Origin: Neorhizobium huautlense
GTDB taxonomy: Bacteria > Pseudomonadota > Alphaproteobacteria > Rhizobiales > Rhizobiaceae
Direction of reading: 5' to 3'
Assembly (NCBI RefSeq): GCF_002968575.1
Contig: NZ_PVBM01000013.1
Location: 1-64,000, forward strand
DNA length: 64,000 nt
The position numbers were made by a program, and so were the translations under genes. Under the pieces are notes generated by a model, which was not told where the DNA came from, did not search any database, and worked only from the letters and a program-made list of their open reading frames with translations. Shown here in pieces: positions 34,128 to 44,030 of this stretch (position 1 is its first letter; the number at the start of each line of letters is the position of its first letter).

Positions 34128-35254
34128 GGCGGTTGAAGCGCAATTGGCAGCCGCTGCTTGCGGGCCTGCTGACGGCTCTGGCCGCAGCCCGGCTGCCGCT
34201 CACCCTCCCCGACGCGCCGGCTCCCATAGAGGGCGGCATGACGATAGCTTTGATAATTCTTGCCGCAGCACTCAATGTCGTGCTGACGCTGGGAGATCGC
34301 GGGCATGCAATGCGTGCCGGTGTTCTCTTCGTCGGAGCCCATATTCCCGCCGCCATGTTGCTTTCCAGGCTGGACGGAAATGAGGGGCAGATGTCCGCCT
34401 CCTTTTTCCTGATGATCGCGGCGAGCTGGCTCCTCGCCTGGGGCACCGTTTCCGAACTCGCGCAGATCGAGCCCCGGTCTTCCACGGCCCGCTCCTTCCT
34501 GCGCCTGCTGATCCCGGCGATCTTCGGCATCTGGATCCTGATCCTCTGGGAGGCCGTCACCCGAGGGGCCGGAATCCCCTTCATCCTGCTTCCGCCACCC
34601 TCCGCGATCGGCGCCCGCATCGCCGGCTCGGTTTCCGTCCTCTGGGCCGATGTCCAGCAGACCATCTTCAAGGCCGTACTGTTCGGTTATGTGGTCGGTT
34701 GCGCATCGGGGTTCGCCGTCGCGATCCTGGCCGACCGCTTCGCTTTCCTGCGCCGCGGCCTTATTCCCATCGGCAACATGGTCTCGGCCCTGCCGATCAT
34801 CGGCGTGGCGCCGATCATGGTCATGTGGTTCGGCTTCGACTGGCAGTCGAAGGCGGCGGTCGTCATCATCATGACCTTCTTCCCGATGCTGGTGAACACG
34901 GTGGCGGGTCTCGGTGTGGCGGGCGCTATGGAACGGGACCTTATGCGCTCCTACGCATCCGACTACTGGCAGACGCTGATAAAGCTGCGCCTGCCCGCCG
35001 CCATGCCCTTCATCTTCAACGCACTGAAGATCAACTCGACGCTGGCGCTGATCGGCGCGATCGTCGCCGAGTTCTTCGGCACGCCGATCGTCGGCATGGG
35101 CTTTCGCATCTCGACCGAGATCGGCCGCATGAATGTCGATATGGTTTGGGCCGAAATCGCTGTTGCAGCGCTGATCGGTTCGGTTTTTTATGGCGTCGTG
35201 GCGCTTGTCGAGAGGGCGACGACGTTCTGGCATCCGTCTAACCGTGGTGGCTAG
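34124..35254 (+). CDS. ABC transporter permease (importer, second)
   Basis: A 376-residue permease, longer than usual because residues about 1-115 form an N-terminal membrane part (four extra helices) before the permease domain. The EAA-like region is MERDLMRSYASDYWQTLIKLRLPAAMPF (shown in part; about 267-295). It starts with ATGA overlap on the first permease and ends 54 nt before the binding-protein gene. The substrate follows that of the binding protein. Confidence 0.88.
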   Translation: MRRLKRNWQPLLAGLLTALAAARLPLTLPDAPAPIEGGMTIALIILAAALNVVLTLGDRGHAMRAGVLFVGAHIPAAMLLSRLDGNEGQMSASFFLMIAASWLLAWGTVSELAQIEPRSSTARSFLRLLIPAIFGIWILILWEAVTRGAGIPFILLPPPSAIGARIAGSVSVLWADVQQTIFKAVLFGYVVGCASGFAVAILADRFAFLRRGLIPIGNMVSALPIIGVAPIMVMWFGFDWQSKAAVVIIMTFFPMLVNTVAGLGVAGAMERDLMRSYASDYWQTLIKLRLPAAMPFIFNALKINSTLALIGAIVAEFFGTPIVGMGFRISTEIGRMNVDMVWAEIAVAALIGSVFYGVVALVERATTFWHPSNRGG

Positions 35255-35308
35255 ACGCTGATATCCGGCTCGGGCCAACGGGGCCGGCAAACACAGAGGG
35301 AAACGACA

Positions 35309-36274
35309 ATGAAAAAGATCATGATGGCATTGATGGCAGGCGCCATGTCGCTTGCCGCAGCCCAGGCGATCGCCGCCGACAAGGTGACCCTGCAGTTGAA
35401 ATGGGTGGCGCAGGGCCAGTTCGGCGGCTATTTCGTCGCCAAGGACAAGGGCTATTACGAGGAAGAAGGCCTCGACGTGACGATCAAGCCGGGCGGTCCG
35501 GACATCGCTCCGGAACAGGTGATCGCCGGCGGCGGCGCCGACGTCATCGTCGACTGGATGGGCGGCGCGTTGGTTGCCCGCGAAAAAGGCGTGCCGCTGG
35601 TCAATATCGCCCAGCCGTTCCAGAAATCCGGCCTGCAGCTGATCTGCCCCAAAGACGGCCCGGTGAAGACCGAAGCCGATTTCAAGGGTCACACGCTCGG
35701 CGTCTGGTTCTTCGGCAACGAATATCCCTTCTTTGCCTGGATGAACAAGCTCGGCCTCAAGACGGATGGCGGCAAGGACGGCGTAACGGTTCTGAAGCAA
35801 AGCTTCGACGTGCAGCCACTCGTTCAGAAACAGGCAAACTGCATTTCGGTGATGACCTACAACGAATACTGGCAGGCGATCGACGCCGGCTTCAAGCCGG
35901 AAGACCTGGTCGTCTTCAACTACACCGCCATGGGCAACGACCTGCTCGAGGACGGCCTCTATGTCACGGAGACCAAGCTCAAGGATCCGAAGTTCAAGGA
36001 AAACATGGTCAAGTTCGTCCGCGCCTCCATGAAGGGCTGGAAATACGCGCTTGAAAACCCTGAGGAAGCAGCCGAAATCGTCATGGACAACGGCGGTCAG
36101 GACGAGAACCACCAGAAGCGCATGATGGGAGAAGTCGCCAAGCTGATCGGCGACGGCAAGCTGGACATGGCAACCTACGACCGCACGGTGAAGGCATTGC
36201 TGGACCAGAAGATCATCAGCAAGAAGCCGGAAGGCGCTTATACGACCGACATCACTGCCGCGGCGCTGAAATAA
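35309..36274 (+). CDS. NMT1/THI5-like ABC substrate-binding protein
   Basis: A 321-residue periplasmic protein. Signal peptide: MKKIMMALMAGAMSLAAAQA with AIAAD cleavage. The mature part has VTLQLKWVAQGQFGGYFVAKDKGYY, typical of the NMT1/THI5-like family (ThiY, RibY and pyrimidine or hydroxymethylpyrimidine binders), and the GNEYPFFAWMNKLGL segment. These receptors bind thiamine precursors, riboflavin or related heterocycles. Location in the pyrimidine operon region suggests uracil, thymine or a derivative as ligand; this is inference. A terminator follows the gene. Confidence 0.9.
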   Translation: MKKIMMALMAGAMSLAAAQAIAADKVTLQLKWVAQGQFGGYFVAKDKGYYEEEGLDVTIKPGGPDIAPEQVIAGGGADVIVDWMGGALVAREKGVPLVNIAQPFQKSGLQLICPKDGPVKTEADFKGHTLGVWFFGNEYPFFAWMNKLGLKTDGGKDGVTVLKQSFDVQPLVQKQANCISVMTYNEYWQAIDAGFKPEDLVVFNYTAMGNDLLEDGLYVTETKLKDPKFKENMVKFVRASMKGWKYALENPEEAAEIVMDNGGQDENHQKRMMGEVAKLIGDGKLDMATYDRTVKALLDQKIISKKPEGAYTTDITAAALK

Positions 36275-36297
36275 AAATCGGCTATCGGCCATATCAA

Positions 36298-36341
36298 GAG
36301 AACGCATGAACTATGCTTCATGCGTTCTCCGAAATTTTTTG
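36298..36341 (+). terminator. Rho-independent terminator of the pyrimidine ABC operon
   Basis: A perfect 13-bp stem (36298-36310 with 36317-36329) with a 6-nt loop, followed by CGAAATTTTTT. It begins 24 nt after the binding-protein stop. Confidence 0.9.
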
Positions 36342-36571
36342 ACGTAAACCATAACCAAAAGTCATCCATTCCATAACGAGCATGGATTGATTTGTGCGAC
36401 GCAAACACGTAAAAGTTCAGTCCTGATGAATCTTTCGCTGCCGGTCTTGTAACCGCTTTTGGCGTTTACCACCTAGATCCGGGATATCGCGCGCAGAGGG
36501 GGCGCAGCGAGACCGGGGAGGTTCCCAGCGAAATATTTGCCCCTTTTTTAATTCAGGTCGGACATAAACAC

Positions 36572-37765
36572 ATGTTTCGCAAGTTCTCGAAGTCTGCCGG
36601 CATTTCGGCGATCCTCCTCTCGCTTGCCGCGGGTTCCGCCCTGTCACAGGAGGCCCAACCCGCAGCCGCATCGCAGCCGAAGCTGCCTTCCATCGTTGTT
36701 ACAGAGACCGTAACCAAGCCGCTCGTCGACCGGATCATCGCAACCGGCACGATCAAGCCCGTCCAGGAAGTCTATGTCCAGCCTCTGGTAGAGGGACTGT
36801 CGATTAAGATGCTCAACGCCGATATCGGCGACGAGGTGAAGGCCGATAGTGTGCTGGCGACGCTGAACGAAGACGCATTGCTCCTCGAAAAGAGTCAGCT
36901 CGAAGCCAACAAGGCAAAGGCCGAGGCAGGTCTTGCCCAATACAAGGCGCAGGTGATCGAAGCCGAAGCCAATCTGGCGGATGCCACACGCCAACGCGAT
37001 CGCACCAAGCGGCTCAGCCAAAGCGGCACCAGCACGGTTTCGCAGGTCGAACAGGCAGAAGCATTGGTCGAAGTACGGCAGGCACAGTTGAACGCCGCCA
37101 AACAGTCCGTTGCCGTGGGTGATTCCGACATCAAGGTCGTAGAGGCCCAGATCGAGGATATCGATCTGAAGCTCGCCCGGACCGGCGTGAAGGCGCCCGT
37201 GTCCGGCGTTGTTTCGGCCCGTAGCGCCAAGGTCGGCGCGATTGCCAGCGGCACCGGCGAACCGCTGTTCACGATCATCCGGGATGGCGCGATCGAACTC
37301 GTGGCGGATCTCTCCGAGACCGACATCCAGAAGATCAAGGTCGGGCAGAAGGCGCTTGTCTCGGTTGCCGGCGGCAAGACAAAGATCGAGGGCAAGGTGC
37401 GCCTGGTCTCCCCGACCGTCGACGCGGCGACAAGGCTTGGTGCCGTTCATATTGTCATCAATGATGAAAGCGGCGCCCGGGCCGGCATGTATGCCAGTGC
37501 GGAGATCGTCGTTACCGAGACCAGCGCGCTGGCGCTCCCGCTGTCTGCCGTCATTACTGGCCGCGACGGCTCCAGTGCCCGCAAGGTTGAAGACAATGTG
37601 GTCAAACAGGTGAAGATTGAAACCGGCATCCAGGATGGCGGTTTCGTTCAGGTGGTCAGCGGTCTCGAAGCCGGTGATCTGGTTGTTGCCAAGGCTGGTG
37701 CTTTCGTGCGGGACGGCGACAAGATCGCCCCGGTCCTGGCCGAGCCCGCGGCTGTTGCGAACTGA
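36572..37765 (+). CDS. RND efflux periplasmic adaptor subunit
   Basis: A 397-residue membrane-fusion protein. N-terminal hydrophobic signal (FRKFSKSAGISAILLSLAAG), a lipoyl half-site, coiled coil (about 90-165, rich in Ala, Glu, Lys), beta-barrel and membrane-proximal domains (VPL-like LSAVITGRDG). It links the inner-membrane pump to an outer-membrane channel. It is followed after 14 nt by the RND permease gene, with which it forms a tripartite drug or metabolite exporter. No regulator gene is adjacent, so control is unknown. The outer-membrane factor is not in the window. Confidence 0.92.
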   Translation: MFRKFSKSAGISAILLSLAAGSALSQEAQPAAASQPKLPSIVVTETVTKPLVDRIIATGTIKPVQEVYVQPLVEGLSIKMLNADIGDEVKADSVLATLNEDALLLEKSQLEANKAKAEAGLAQYKAQVIEAEANLADATRQRDRTKRLSQSGTSTVSQVEQAEALVEVRQAQLNAAKQSVAVGDSDIKVVEAQIEDIDLKLARTGVKAPVSGVVSARSAKVGAIASGTGEPLFTIIRDGAIELVADLSETDIQKIKVGQKALVSVAGGKTKIEGKVRLVSPTVDAATRLGAVHIVINDESGARAGMYASAEIVVTETSALALPLSAVITGRDGSSARKVEDNVVKQVKIETGIQDGGFVQVVSGLEAGDLVVAKAGAFVRDGDKIAPVLAEPAAVAN

Positions 37766-37779
37766 GCTGAGGTTGACTC

Positions 37780-40700
37780 ATGAATTTTTCCGCCTGGTCG
37801 ATCCGTAATCCGATCGCGCCGCTGCTCGGCTTCGCGCTGTTGCTCTATCTGGGGTTCCAGTCGTTCTTCACGCTGCCGATCACCCGTTTCCCGAACATCG
37901 ACGTCCCGGTTGTTTCGATCACCGTAACCCAGAGCGGGGCTTCGCCTGCCGAACTGGAGATGCAGGTGACCAAGGAGATCGAAGACGCCGTCGCATCGAT
38001 CAGCGGCATCGACGAGATCCAGTCCACCGTGACGGATGGCCAGTCACAGACGGTGGTGATGTTCCGCATCGAAAAGCCCACCGAAGAAGCGGTGCAGGAC
38101 ACCAAGGATGCCATCGATAAGATCCGCAGCGATCTGCCGGCCGGCATCGAAGAGCCCGTCGTCTCCAAGATCGACGTCGAAGGCCAGGCCATTCAGACCT
38201 TTGCCGTTTCTTCGCCCAACATGACGCTCGAAGAGCTGTCGTGGTTCGTGGACGATACCGTGAAGCGCTCGCTGCAGGGCCAGCCGGGCATCGGCCGTAT
38301 CGACCGTTACGGCGGCGCTGACCGTGAAATCCGCGTGTCGCTGAATGCAGCGAAGCTCGATGCCTATGGCATCACCGCAGCGGATGTGAACCAGCAGCTT
38401 CGCGGCACAAACGTGGACCTCGGTTCAGGCCGTGGGCAGGTAGCCGGCAACGAGCAGACCATCCGCACGCTGGGCGACGCCCGCGACGTGGCCCAGCTTT
38501 CCGATACGTCGATATCGCTTTCCAACGGTCGTTTCGTGAAGCTGTCGCAGCTCGGCACGATCACCGACACCTATGAAGAGCCGAAATCCTTCGGCCGCTT
38601 CAAGGGAACGCCGTCCGTCACCTTCGCGGTCTTCCGCGCCAAGGGCGCAAGCGAGGTCTCGGTTGCGGAAACGGTCGCGGAAAGCCTCAACGAGGTGCGT
38701 AAGGCCAATCCTGATGTGACCATCGAGATGGTCGACGACGCCGTCTACTACACCTATGGCAACTACGAGGCGGCTCTCCACACGCTCATCGAAGGTGCGA
38801 TCCTCGCCGTTATCGTCGTGCTGCTCTTCCTGCGCAACTGGCGTGCGACCCTGATCGCCGCCGTGGCACTGCCGCTGTCGGCGATCCCGACCTTCTGGAT
38901 CATGGACATCATGGGGTTCTCGCTGAACCTCGTGAGCTTCCTGGCGCTGACGCTCGCCACCGGTATCCTGGTGGATGATGCGATCGTCGAGATCGAGAAC
39001 ATCGCCCGCCATATCAAGATGGGCAAGACGCCCTACCGGGCGGCGCTGGAAGCCGCCGACGAAATCGGTCTTGCGGTTATCGCGACGAGCTTCACGATCA
39101 TCGCGGTCTTCGTGCCGGTGTCCTTCATGCCGGGCATTCCGGGTCAGTACTTCATCCAGTTCGGCCTGACGGTCGCCTTCTCGGTCTTCTTCTCGCTGAT
39201 GGTGGCGCGCCTCATCACGCCGCTGATGGCCGCCTATTTCATGCGCGCCGAAGACGCGATGGACGACCACCACGACAACGACAGCCGTCTAATGAAGGCC
39301 TATACGCGCCTTATCAGCGGCACGACCCGCAAATGGTACTGGCGTTATACGACGCTGCTTGCGGCAATCGCCTTCCTGGTCGGCTCGGTCATGCTGCTCG
39401 CCCAGGTTCCCGGCAGTTTCATACCGCCGGAAGACGCCTCGCGCGTCGTGCTGTCGGTGGAACTGCCACCGAACGCCACGCTCGACGAGACCGACGCGAC
39501 GACGACGCAGATCTACGAGGCGATCCGCGATATCGAGGGCGTCGAAAGCGTCTTCGTGCTGGGCGGCGCATCGCCCAAGGGCGACCTCGAACTCCGCCGC
39601 GCCACCGTACGCGTCATCCTCGGCAATATCGAACATTCGCTCGTCAAGACCCTGGTTAACAAAGGGCTCGGCTCAATCCCGATCCTCGGCGATTACCTGC
39701 CGAAGATGGAGGTGAAGGGCCGCGTCAAGCCACAATGGGATATCGAGAAGGAGATCCTCGCGAAGCTGCAATCCATTCCGGATGTTCGCGTCGCCAAGCT
39801 CAACGACCGCGCCGAACGCGATCTTTCGTTCAACTTCCTCTCCACCAACGAGGCGGACCTGAACGACGCCGTCAGTCTGCTGGAGTCACGCCTGCGTGCC
39901 TCGCCGATCCTTGCCAATGTCAGTTCGGAAGGTGCCCTGCCCCGTCCGGAACTGCAGATCCGGCCGCGCATGGACGAGGCTTCACGGCTCGGCATCACGC
40001 CGCAGCAGATTTCGGAAACCGTCCGTGTCGCGACGATCGGCGATGTCGATGCGAATCTGGCGAAGATTTCGCTCGATGACCGGCAGATCCCGATCCGCGT
40101 ACAGGCTTCGCTTGATGTCCGAAGGGATCTGGCCGCCATCCGCGCTCTGAAGATCAAGACCGCGAGCGGCCAGAGCGTGCCCCTCTACAGTGTCGCCGAT
40201 ATCGACTATTCGGAGGGTCCGAGCTCGATCAAGCGCAACGACCGCAGCCGCGTCGTCTCGATCGGTTCGGATGTGCCCTTCGGCACCGCGCTCGACACGG
40301 CAAGTGCCGAATTCAAGCGAATCGTCGAAGAGACCAAGCTTCCCCCGAGCGTACGGCTTGCGGAAAGCGGGGACGCCAAAATCCAGGCCGAGATGACGCA
40401 GAGCTTCGGCAACGCGATGCTGCTTGGCCTGATGCTGGTGCTGGTGGTGCTGATCCTCCTCTTCAAGGATGTGATCCAGCCCTTCACCATCCTGTTCTCC
40501 CTGCCGCTTGCCATCGGCGGTGTGGCGGTCGCGCTGATCCTGACACAGAATGCCATGTCCATGCCGGTGCTGATCGGCATCCTGATGCTGATGGGCATCG
40601 TCACAAAGAACGCCATCCTCTTGGTGGATTTCGCGATCGAAATGCGCCGCCACGGGATGGAGCGCGTTCACGCCATGGTCGAGGCCGGCCGCAAGCGCGC

Positions 40701-41118
40701 CCGGCCGATCATCATGACCTCGATCGCCATGTCGGCAGGCATGCTGCCTTCGGCGCTCGGCATCGGCGAAGGCGGTTCGTTCCGCGCGCCAATGGCGATT
40801 GCGGTGATCGGCGGGATCATCGTCTCGACGGTGCTCTCGTTGGTGGTCGTGCCGTCCTTCTTCCTGATCATGGACGACCTCTCCCTTCTGCTTGGCAAGC
40901 TCTTCGGCCGGTTCGTCGGCAAGAAGGAAGCCGAAGATCTCGGTCTTTCACCGGAAGAGCTCACGCAGGAAGCACGCAGGAATGCGCAGTCGATCGCCTC
41001 GCTGGAAGAACGCCTCAACCAGATCGAGCGCCAGATCGGCGCCAACGACGACCGGGCCGCACCGGGTGCGCAGGCCGGCAGCAAGGTACTGCGCCTGCCT
41101 CCGATGGCCGCCGAATAA
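37780..41118 (+). CDS. RND family efflux permease (HAE1 type)
   Basis: A 1112-residue inner-membrane proton-driven pump. It has the N-terminal helix and porter domain pattern (FITRFPNIDVPVVSITVTQSGAS-type start, shown in part), the transmembrane motif ATGILVDDAIVEIENIARH (about residues 392-410) with two charged relay aspartates, and SIAMSAGMLPSAL near the end. It is about 70 residues longer than the usual 1040; the extra C-terminal tail is charged and coiled-coil-like (EEA-rich, about 1050-1100). GAGG precedes the ATG. The substrate is unknown. Confidence 0.93.
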   Translation: MNFSAWSIRNPIAPLLGFALLLYLGFQSFFTLPITRFPNIDVPVVSITVTQSGASPAELEMQVTKEIEDAVASISGIDEIQSTVTDGQSQTVVMFRIEKPTEEAVQDTKDAIDKIRSDLPAGIEEPVVSKIDVEGQAIQTFAVSSPNMTLEELSWFVDDTVKRSLQGQPGIGRIDRYGGADREIRVSLNAAKLDAYGITAADVNQQLRGTNVDLGSGRGQVAGNEQTIRTLGDARDVAQLSDTSISLSNGRFVKLSQLGTITDTYEEPKSFGRFKGTPSVTFAVFRAKGASEVSVAETVAESLNEVRKANPDVTIEMVDDAVYYTYGNYEAALHTLIEGAILAVIVVLLFLRNWRATLIAAVALPLSAIPTFWIMDIMGFSLNLVSFLALTLATGILVDDAIVEIENIARHIKMGKTPYRAALEAADEIGLAVIATSFTIIAVFVPVSFMPGIPGQYFIQFGLTVAFSVFFSLMVARLITPLMAAYFMRAEDAMDDHHDNDSRLMKAYTRLISGTTRKWYWRYTTLLAAIAFLVGSVMLLAQVPGSFIPPEDASRVVLSVELPPNATLDETDATTTQIYEAIRDIEGVESVFVLGGASPKGDLELRRATVRVILGNIEHSLVKTLVNKGLGSIPILGDYLPKMEVKGRVKPQWDIEKEILAKLQSIPDVRVAKLNDRAERDLSFNFLSTNEADLNDAVSLLESRLRASPILANVSSEGALPRPELQIRPRMDEASRLGITPQQISETVRVATIGDVDANLAKISLDDRQIPIRVQASLDVRRDLAAIRALKIKTASGQSVPLYSVADIDYSEGPSSIKRNDRSRVVSIGSDVPFGTALDTASAEFKRIVEETKLPPSVRLAESGDAKIQAEMTQSFGNAMLLGLMLVLVVLILLFKDVIQPFTILFSLPLAIGGVAVALILTQNAMSMPVLIGILMLMGIVTKNAILLVDFAIEMRRHGMERVHAMVEAGRKRARPIIMTSIAMSAGMLPSALGIGEGGSFRAPMAIAVIGGIIVSTVLSLVVVPSFFLIMDDLSLLLGKLFGRFVGKKEAEDLGLSPEELTQEARRNAQSIASLEERLNQIERQIGANDDRAAPGAQAGSKVLRLPPMAAE

Positions 41119-41141
41119 GCGCCATTCGCCAATGCTTCAAG

Positions 41142-41172
41142 AAACGCCGGGCCTTTGGGTCCGGCGTTTTTC
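41142..41172 (+). terminator. Terminator of the RND operon
   Basis: AAACGCCGG (41142-41150) pairs with CCGGCGTTT (41161-41169), followed by TTCG. It begins 23 nt after the permease stop and lies just before the anaerobox of the Crp/Fnr gene. Confidence 0.8.
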
Positions 41173-41207
41173 GTTGAAGAAGAAATGGCGAGAAAAATAC
41201 GGCATAT

Positions 41208-41221
41208 TTGATCGGCGTCAA
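41208..41221. promoter_or_regulatory. FNR/FixK-type anaerobox upstream of the Crp/Fnr gene
   Basis: TTGATCGGCGTCAA at 41208-41221 matches TTGAY-N4-RTCAA exactly; T and A at either side extend the palindrome. The centre is about 66 bp before the ATG at 41281, so a class II promoter would start near 41256. That fits the later start and argues against the ATG at 41233. It suggests autoregulation or control by a related FNR/FixK/DNR protein. Confidence 0.75.
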
Positions 41222-41280
41222 AAACCGCTTTCATGAAACTGTTATTTTGGTGCCATCGTGAGTGCGCAGCGGCCGACGTC

Positions 41281-42000
41281 ATGGAACAGACGATGGAAAT
41301 GATCAACACCAATATCAAGCTCAACAGCCGAGACCGGGCGGTGCTGATGAGGGCGCCCTTCTTGAGCGGCCTGAGCGGCAATTCGCTTGCGCGGATGCTC
41401 GGCAGCATGGCGGTGCTGAGCCTGCCTGCACGTAAATCCGTCTTCCGCGAAGGGGAAGATGCCGGCGCCTTCTACTGCGTGCTCAGCGGTTATGTCAGGC
41501 TCTACCGGTTGAATCGGGAGGGGCGCGAAGCGGATATCCGCATCTGCGCACCGGGTGACACCTTCGCCGAGTGCCTTCTCTATGGCGACAAGAAATACCC
41601 GTTTCATGCACAGACCGCCGAAGCCGCGACGCTCGCCCGTTTCGATGCGCAGACCGTCCGGGAACTTGCCGAACAGGAAAGCGATGTCGCCAAGGCGGTG
41701 ATGATCTCCCTGTCCCAACACCTTCTGACGGCCATGGACTGCGTCGCCAACGACCGGCTGCATACGGCGCCGCAACGGGTGGCGAATTACATCCTGACGC
41801 GCTGTCCGGTGGATGGTGGCCCGGCCTCCATTCGCCTCCCTTTCCAGAAGAGCCTGCTGGCGGGTATGCTGGGCCTCGCCCCGGAAGCCCTTTCCCGCGC
41901 ATTTTCCACCTTGCGGAAGACCGGCGTCACCGTGCGAGGCCGTGTGATCCAGGTGGGCGATGTGCAAGCGCTTCGGGAAATGAACGTTCATCACGGTTGA
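41281..42000 (+). CDS. Crp/Fnr-family regulator (DNR/NnrR or FixK-like)
   Basis: A 239-residue regulator. A cyclic-nucleotide-type sensor domain (residues about 30-140, with GAFYCVLSGYVRLYRL and CAPGDTFAECLLY) and a C-terminal HTH (about 170-225). The recognition helix reads LAGMLGLAPEALSRAF, with the E-xx-SR pattern that reads TTGAT half-sites. There is no N-terminal cysteine cluster as in oxygen-sensing FNR, so it resembles DNR/NnrR or FixK. The start at 41281 is chosen because the anaerobox position and the family length fit; an ATG at 41233 is possible. Target genes are not evident nearby. Confidence 0.85.
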   Translation: MEQTMEMINTNIKLNSRDRAVLMRAPFLSGLSGNSLARMLGSMAVLSLPARKSVFREGEDAGAFYCVLSGYVRLYRLNREGREADIRICAPGDTFAECLLYGDKKYPFHAQTAEAATLARFDAQTVRELAEQESDVAKAVMISLSQHLLTAMDCVANDRLHTAPQRVANYILTRCPVDGGPASIRLPFQKSLLAGMLGLAPEALSRAFSTLRKTGVTVRGRVIQVGDVQALREMNVHHG

Positions 42001-42123
42001 CGCGAGGGAGGTCCCGCCTGGCAAGGCCGGCTTCCCGAAAGCATGCCGTACACGGGCGGTGGCGGCGGCATGCGATAGGCTGGTGGCTTTCGAGGCCGCC
42101 GCCTTCTTTTTCCAAGGCAGCGC

Positions 42124-42735
42124 TTACAGCCCGCCCTGCTCCTTCAGGAACCGGACCACGTGGTCCACTCCTTCGCCGCGTTTCAGATCGGTGAAGAGAT
42201 GCGGTTTCGCCTCGCGCATGCGATGGGCGTCGCGGTCCATCACATCGAGATCGACGCCGACATAGGGTGCCAGATCCTTTTTGTTGATGACGAGCAGGTC
42301 GGAGCGGGTGATTCCCGGGCCGCCCTTGCGGGGTATTTCTTCGCCCTGGCAGGTTGAGATGACATAGATGGTGATGTCGGCAAGATCCGGGGAAAAGGTC
42401 GCCGCAAGATTGTCGCCGCCGGATTCGATGAAGACCACGTCAAGATCGGGGATGCGCTCGTTGAGACCCGCAATCGCCTGGAGATTGATCGTCGCATCCT
42501 CGCGGATCGCGGTATGCGGACAACCGCCGGTCTCGACGCCGACGATCCGGTCGGAGGAAAGCGCCTGCATCCTGACGAGCGCCTCGGCGTCTTCCTTCGT
42601 ATAGATGTCGTTGGTGACAACAGCGACGGAATAACTCTCCCGCATCGCCTTGCAGAGTTTTTCCGTCAAAGCCGTCTTGCCGGAGCCGACAGGGCCGCCG
42701 ATGCCGACGCGCAAGGGGCCGTTCGTCGATTTCAT
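42124..42735 (-). CDS. ureG: Urease accessory protein UreG
   Basis: A 203-residue GTPase that powers nickel insertion into urease. P-loop GPVGSGKT at residues 14-21, then [16 protein letters not shown], the [16 protein letters not shown] motif and [12 protein letters not shown] (the NKxD guanine motif). The frame extends to 42759, but [14 protein letters not shown] at 42735 follows AAAGGAAG and matches the usual length. It is the last gene of the ureEFG set, 41 nt after ureF. Confidence 0.95.
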   Translation of the reverse strand: MKSTNGPLRVGIGGPVGSGKTALTEKLCKAMRESYSVAVVTNDIYTKEDAEALVRMQALSSDRIVGVETGGCPHTAIREDATINLQAIAGLNERIPDLDVVFIESGGDNLAATFSPDLADITIYVISTCQGEEIPRKGGPGITRSDLLVINKKDLAPYVGVDLDVMDRDAHRMREAKPHLFTDLKRGEGVDHVVRFLKEQGGL

Positions 42736-42776
42736 GTGACTTCCTTTCATAAATCCCAAGTCAGCTTAAGCCGCCC

Positions 42777-43448
42777 TCACGAGCGGAAAAGCCGTGAATT
42801 TTGTGTTTCGTGCCGGAGCGAGGCGATTTCCGCCTGCACCGCCGCGCTGCCGAGATCATCGAGGGTGGCCCGCACCGCGCACTGTGAAATCTCTTCAATC
42901 AGCACCTCGAGGGAGGCCAGGACCTTCACCCCTTCCGACTGTCCGCAGACACCAAGCCTGATGGCCGCCGAGACCGATTGGGAGACGGCGGCATGCAGAT
43001 AGGCGGCCAGCGCCTTGCCGGCAGGAATGTGATGCGCTGCCGAGACTGCTCCGACTGCGACGGGAAAAGGCACATCGCGCGGCAGGCGATCCAGCACCGG
43101 ATTTGGCCAGGCAGAAGCCGCCACGACGAATGCCTTCCCGAGCGACAACGCCTCCATGAACCGCTCGGCAGAGCCGCTCAGGGCGAGGCTCAGTTCCGCG
43201 ACCTCACTCAGTTCCGCCTCGTTCTCCACCTGCCGCCAGGCTTCGGAAAACAGAACCGCGTCGTTCCAGAGACTGCCACGCCGGAGCAGCGTCGATATCC
43301 ACTCCTCAAGGCCTGCGGCGTCCGTCACCAGACCATCAAAAACTGCCCGCTCAAGACCGCCGGAATAGGCAAAGCCGCCAATCGGAAAGGCGGGAGACAG
43401 CCAGGCCATCAACCTCAGAAGCGCCTGCGTATCGAGGGCCTGGCTCAT
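42777..43448 (-). CDS. ureF: Urease accessory protein UreF
   Basis: A 223-residue all-helical protein. It opens RLMAWLSPAFPIGGFAYSGGLE, the family hallmark (residues about 12-33, shown here up to the limit), and ends in RLGVCGQSEGVKVLASLEVL. UreF joins UreD and UreG to activate apo-urease. The start follows ureE by 6 nt; the set is ureE-ureF-ureG. Length is normal. Confidence 0.93.
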   Translation of the reverse strand: MSQALDTQALLRLMAWLSPAFPIGGFAYSGGLERAVFDGLVTDAAGLEEWISTLLRRGSLWNDAVLFSEAWRQVENEAELSEVAELSLALSGSAERFMEALSLGKAFVVAASAWPNPVLDRLPRDVPFPVAVGAVSAAHHIPAGKALAAYLHAAVSQSVSAAIRLGVCGQSEGVKVLASLEVLIEEISQCAVRATLDDLGSAAVQAEIASLRHETQNSRLFRS

Positions 43449-43454
43449 GCAGGC

Positions 43455-43955
43455 TCAATCATGATGGTGATGATGGTCATGGTTATCATGTCCATGCGCA
43501 TGGCTGCCATGCGAATGCCCCCCATGTGAATGATAGGCACCGCGCGCCGGCTGGAACGGCTCCTCGATCTCCGCGACCGTGGCGCCAAGCCCTTCGAGCA
43601 TGGCGCGGATCACGTGGTCGCGCAGGATCAGGATGCGGCCTTCTTCGATCTGCGCCGAAAGATGCCGGTTGCCGAGATGCCAGGCAAGCTCGATCAGATG
43701 CAGTGTGTCACGCGCCCTGACCTCGAAAAGCTTCTCCGGCGCCGCACGCACCTCGACGGTATCGCCGCTGTCGAGCACCAGCCGGTCACCGTGATGGAAG
43801 AGCACCGCTTCCTTAAGGTCGAGCATCACCATGTCGCCATTCGAAAGATGCAGCAGCTTGCGGCGCAGATGACGCAGGTCATGCGGCAACGTGACGATAT
43901 CGACCGGCGGATCGGTGATGACGCCGGCGGGGCGGTAGGAATGGATATGCTGCAT
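43455..43955 (-). CDS. ureE: Urease accessory protein UreE (nickel chaperone)
   Basis: A 166-residue nickel-binding chaperone. N-terminal peptide-binding and metal-binding domains (VVRAAP-like [15 protein letters not shown], about residues 70-85; [13 protein letters not shown], with the conserved His). The last 25 residues are nearly all His, Gly, Ser and Asp, the variable nickel-storage tail. It is the first gene of the ureEFG set. The peroxiredoxin terminator lies upstream at 44031-44057, so ureE probably has its own promoter or relies on read-through. Confidence 0.94.
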   Translation of the reverse strand: MQHIHSYRPAGVITDPPVDIVTLPHDLRHLRRKLLHLSNGDMVMLDLKEAVLFHHGDRLVLDSGDTVEVRAAPEKLFEVRARDTLHLIELAWHLGNRHLSAQIEEGRILILRDHVIRAMLEGLGATVAEIEEPFQPARGAYHSHGGHSHGSHAHGHDNHDHHHHHD

Positions 43956-44030
43956 GGAACCACTCGTCTGTCTGCGAAAACCGCATCATTGCGGAGCTTG
44001 CCTCAACGAGCAAGGCCTTTGAACAATCAA

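Noticed and set aside
34001..36307. 768-codon open frame on the minus strand
   Set aside because: It is antisense to two permease genes and the binding-protein gene. Its composition is rich in His, Arg, Asp and Gln, the usual shadow of high-GC coding sequence, and no family is recognised.
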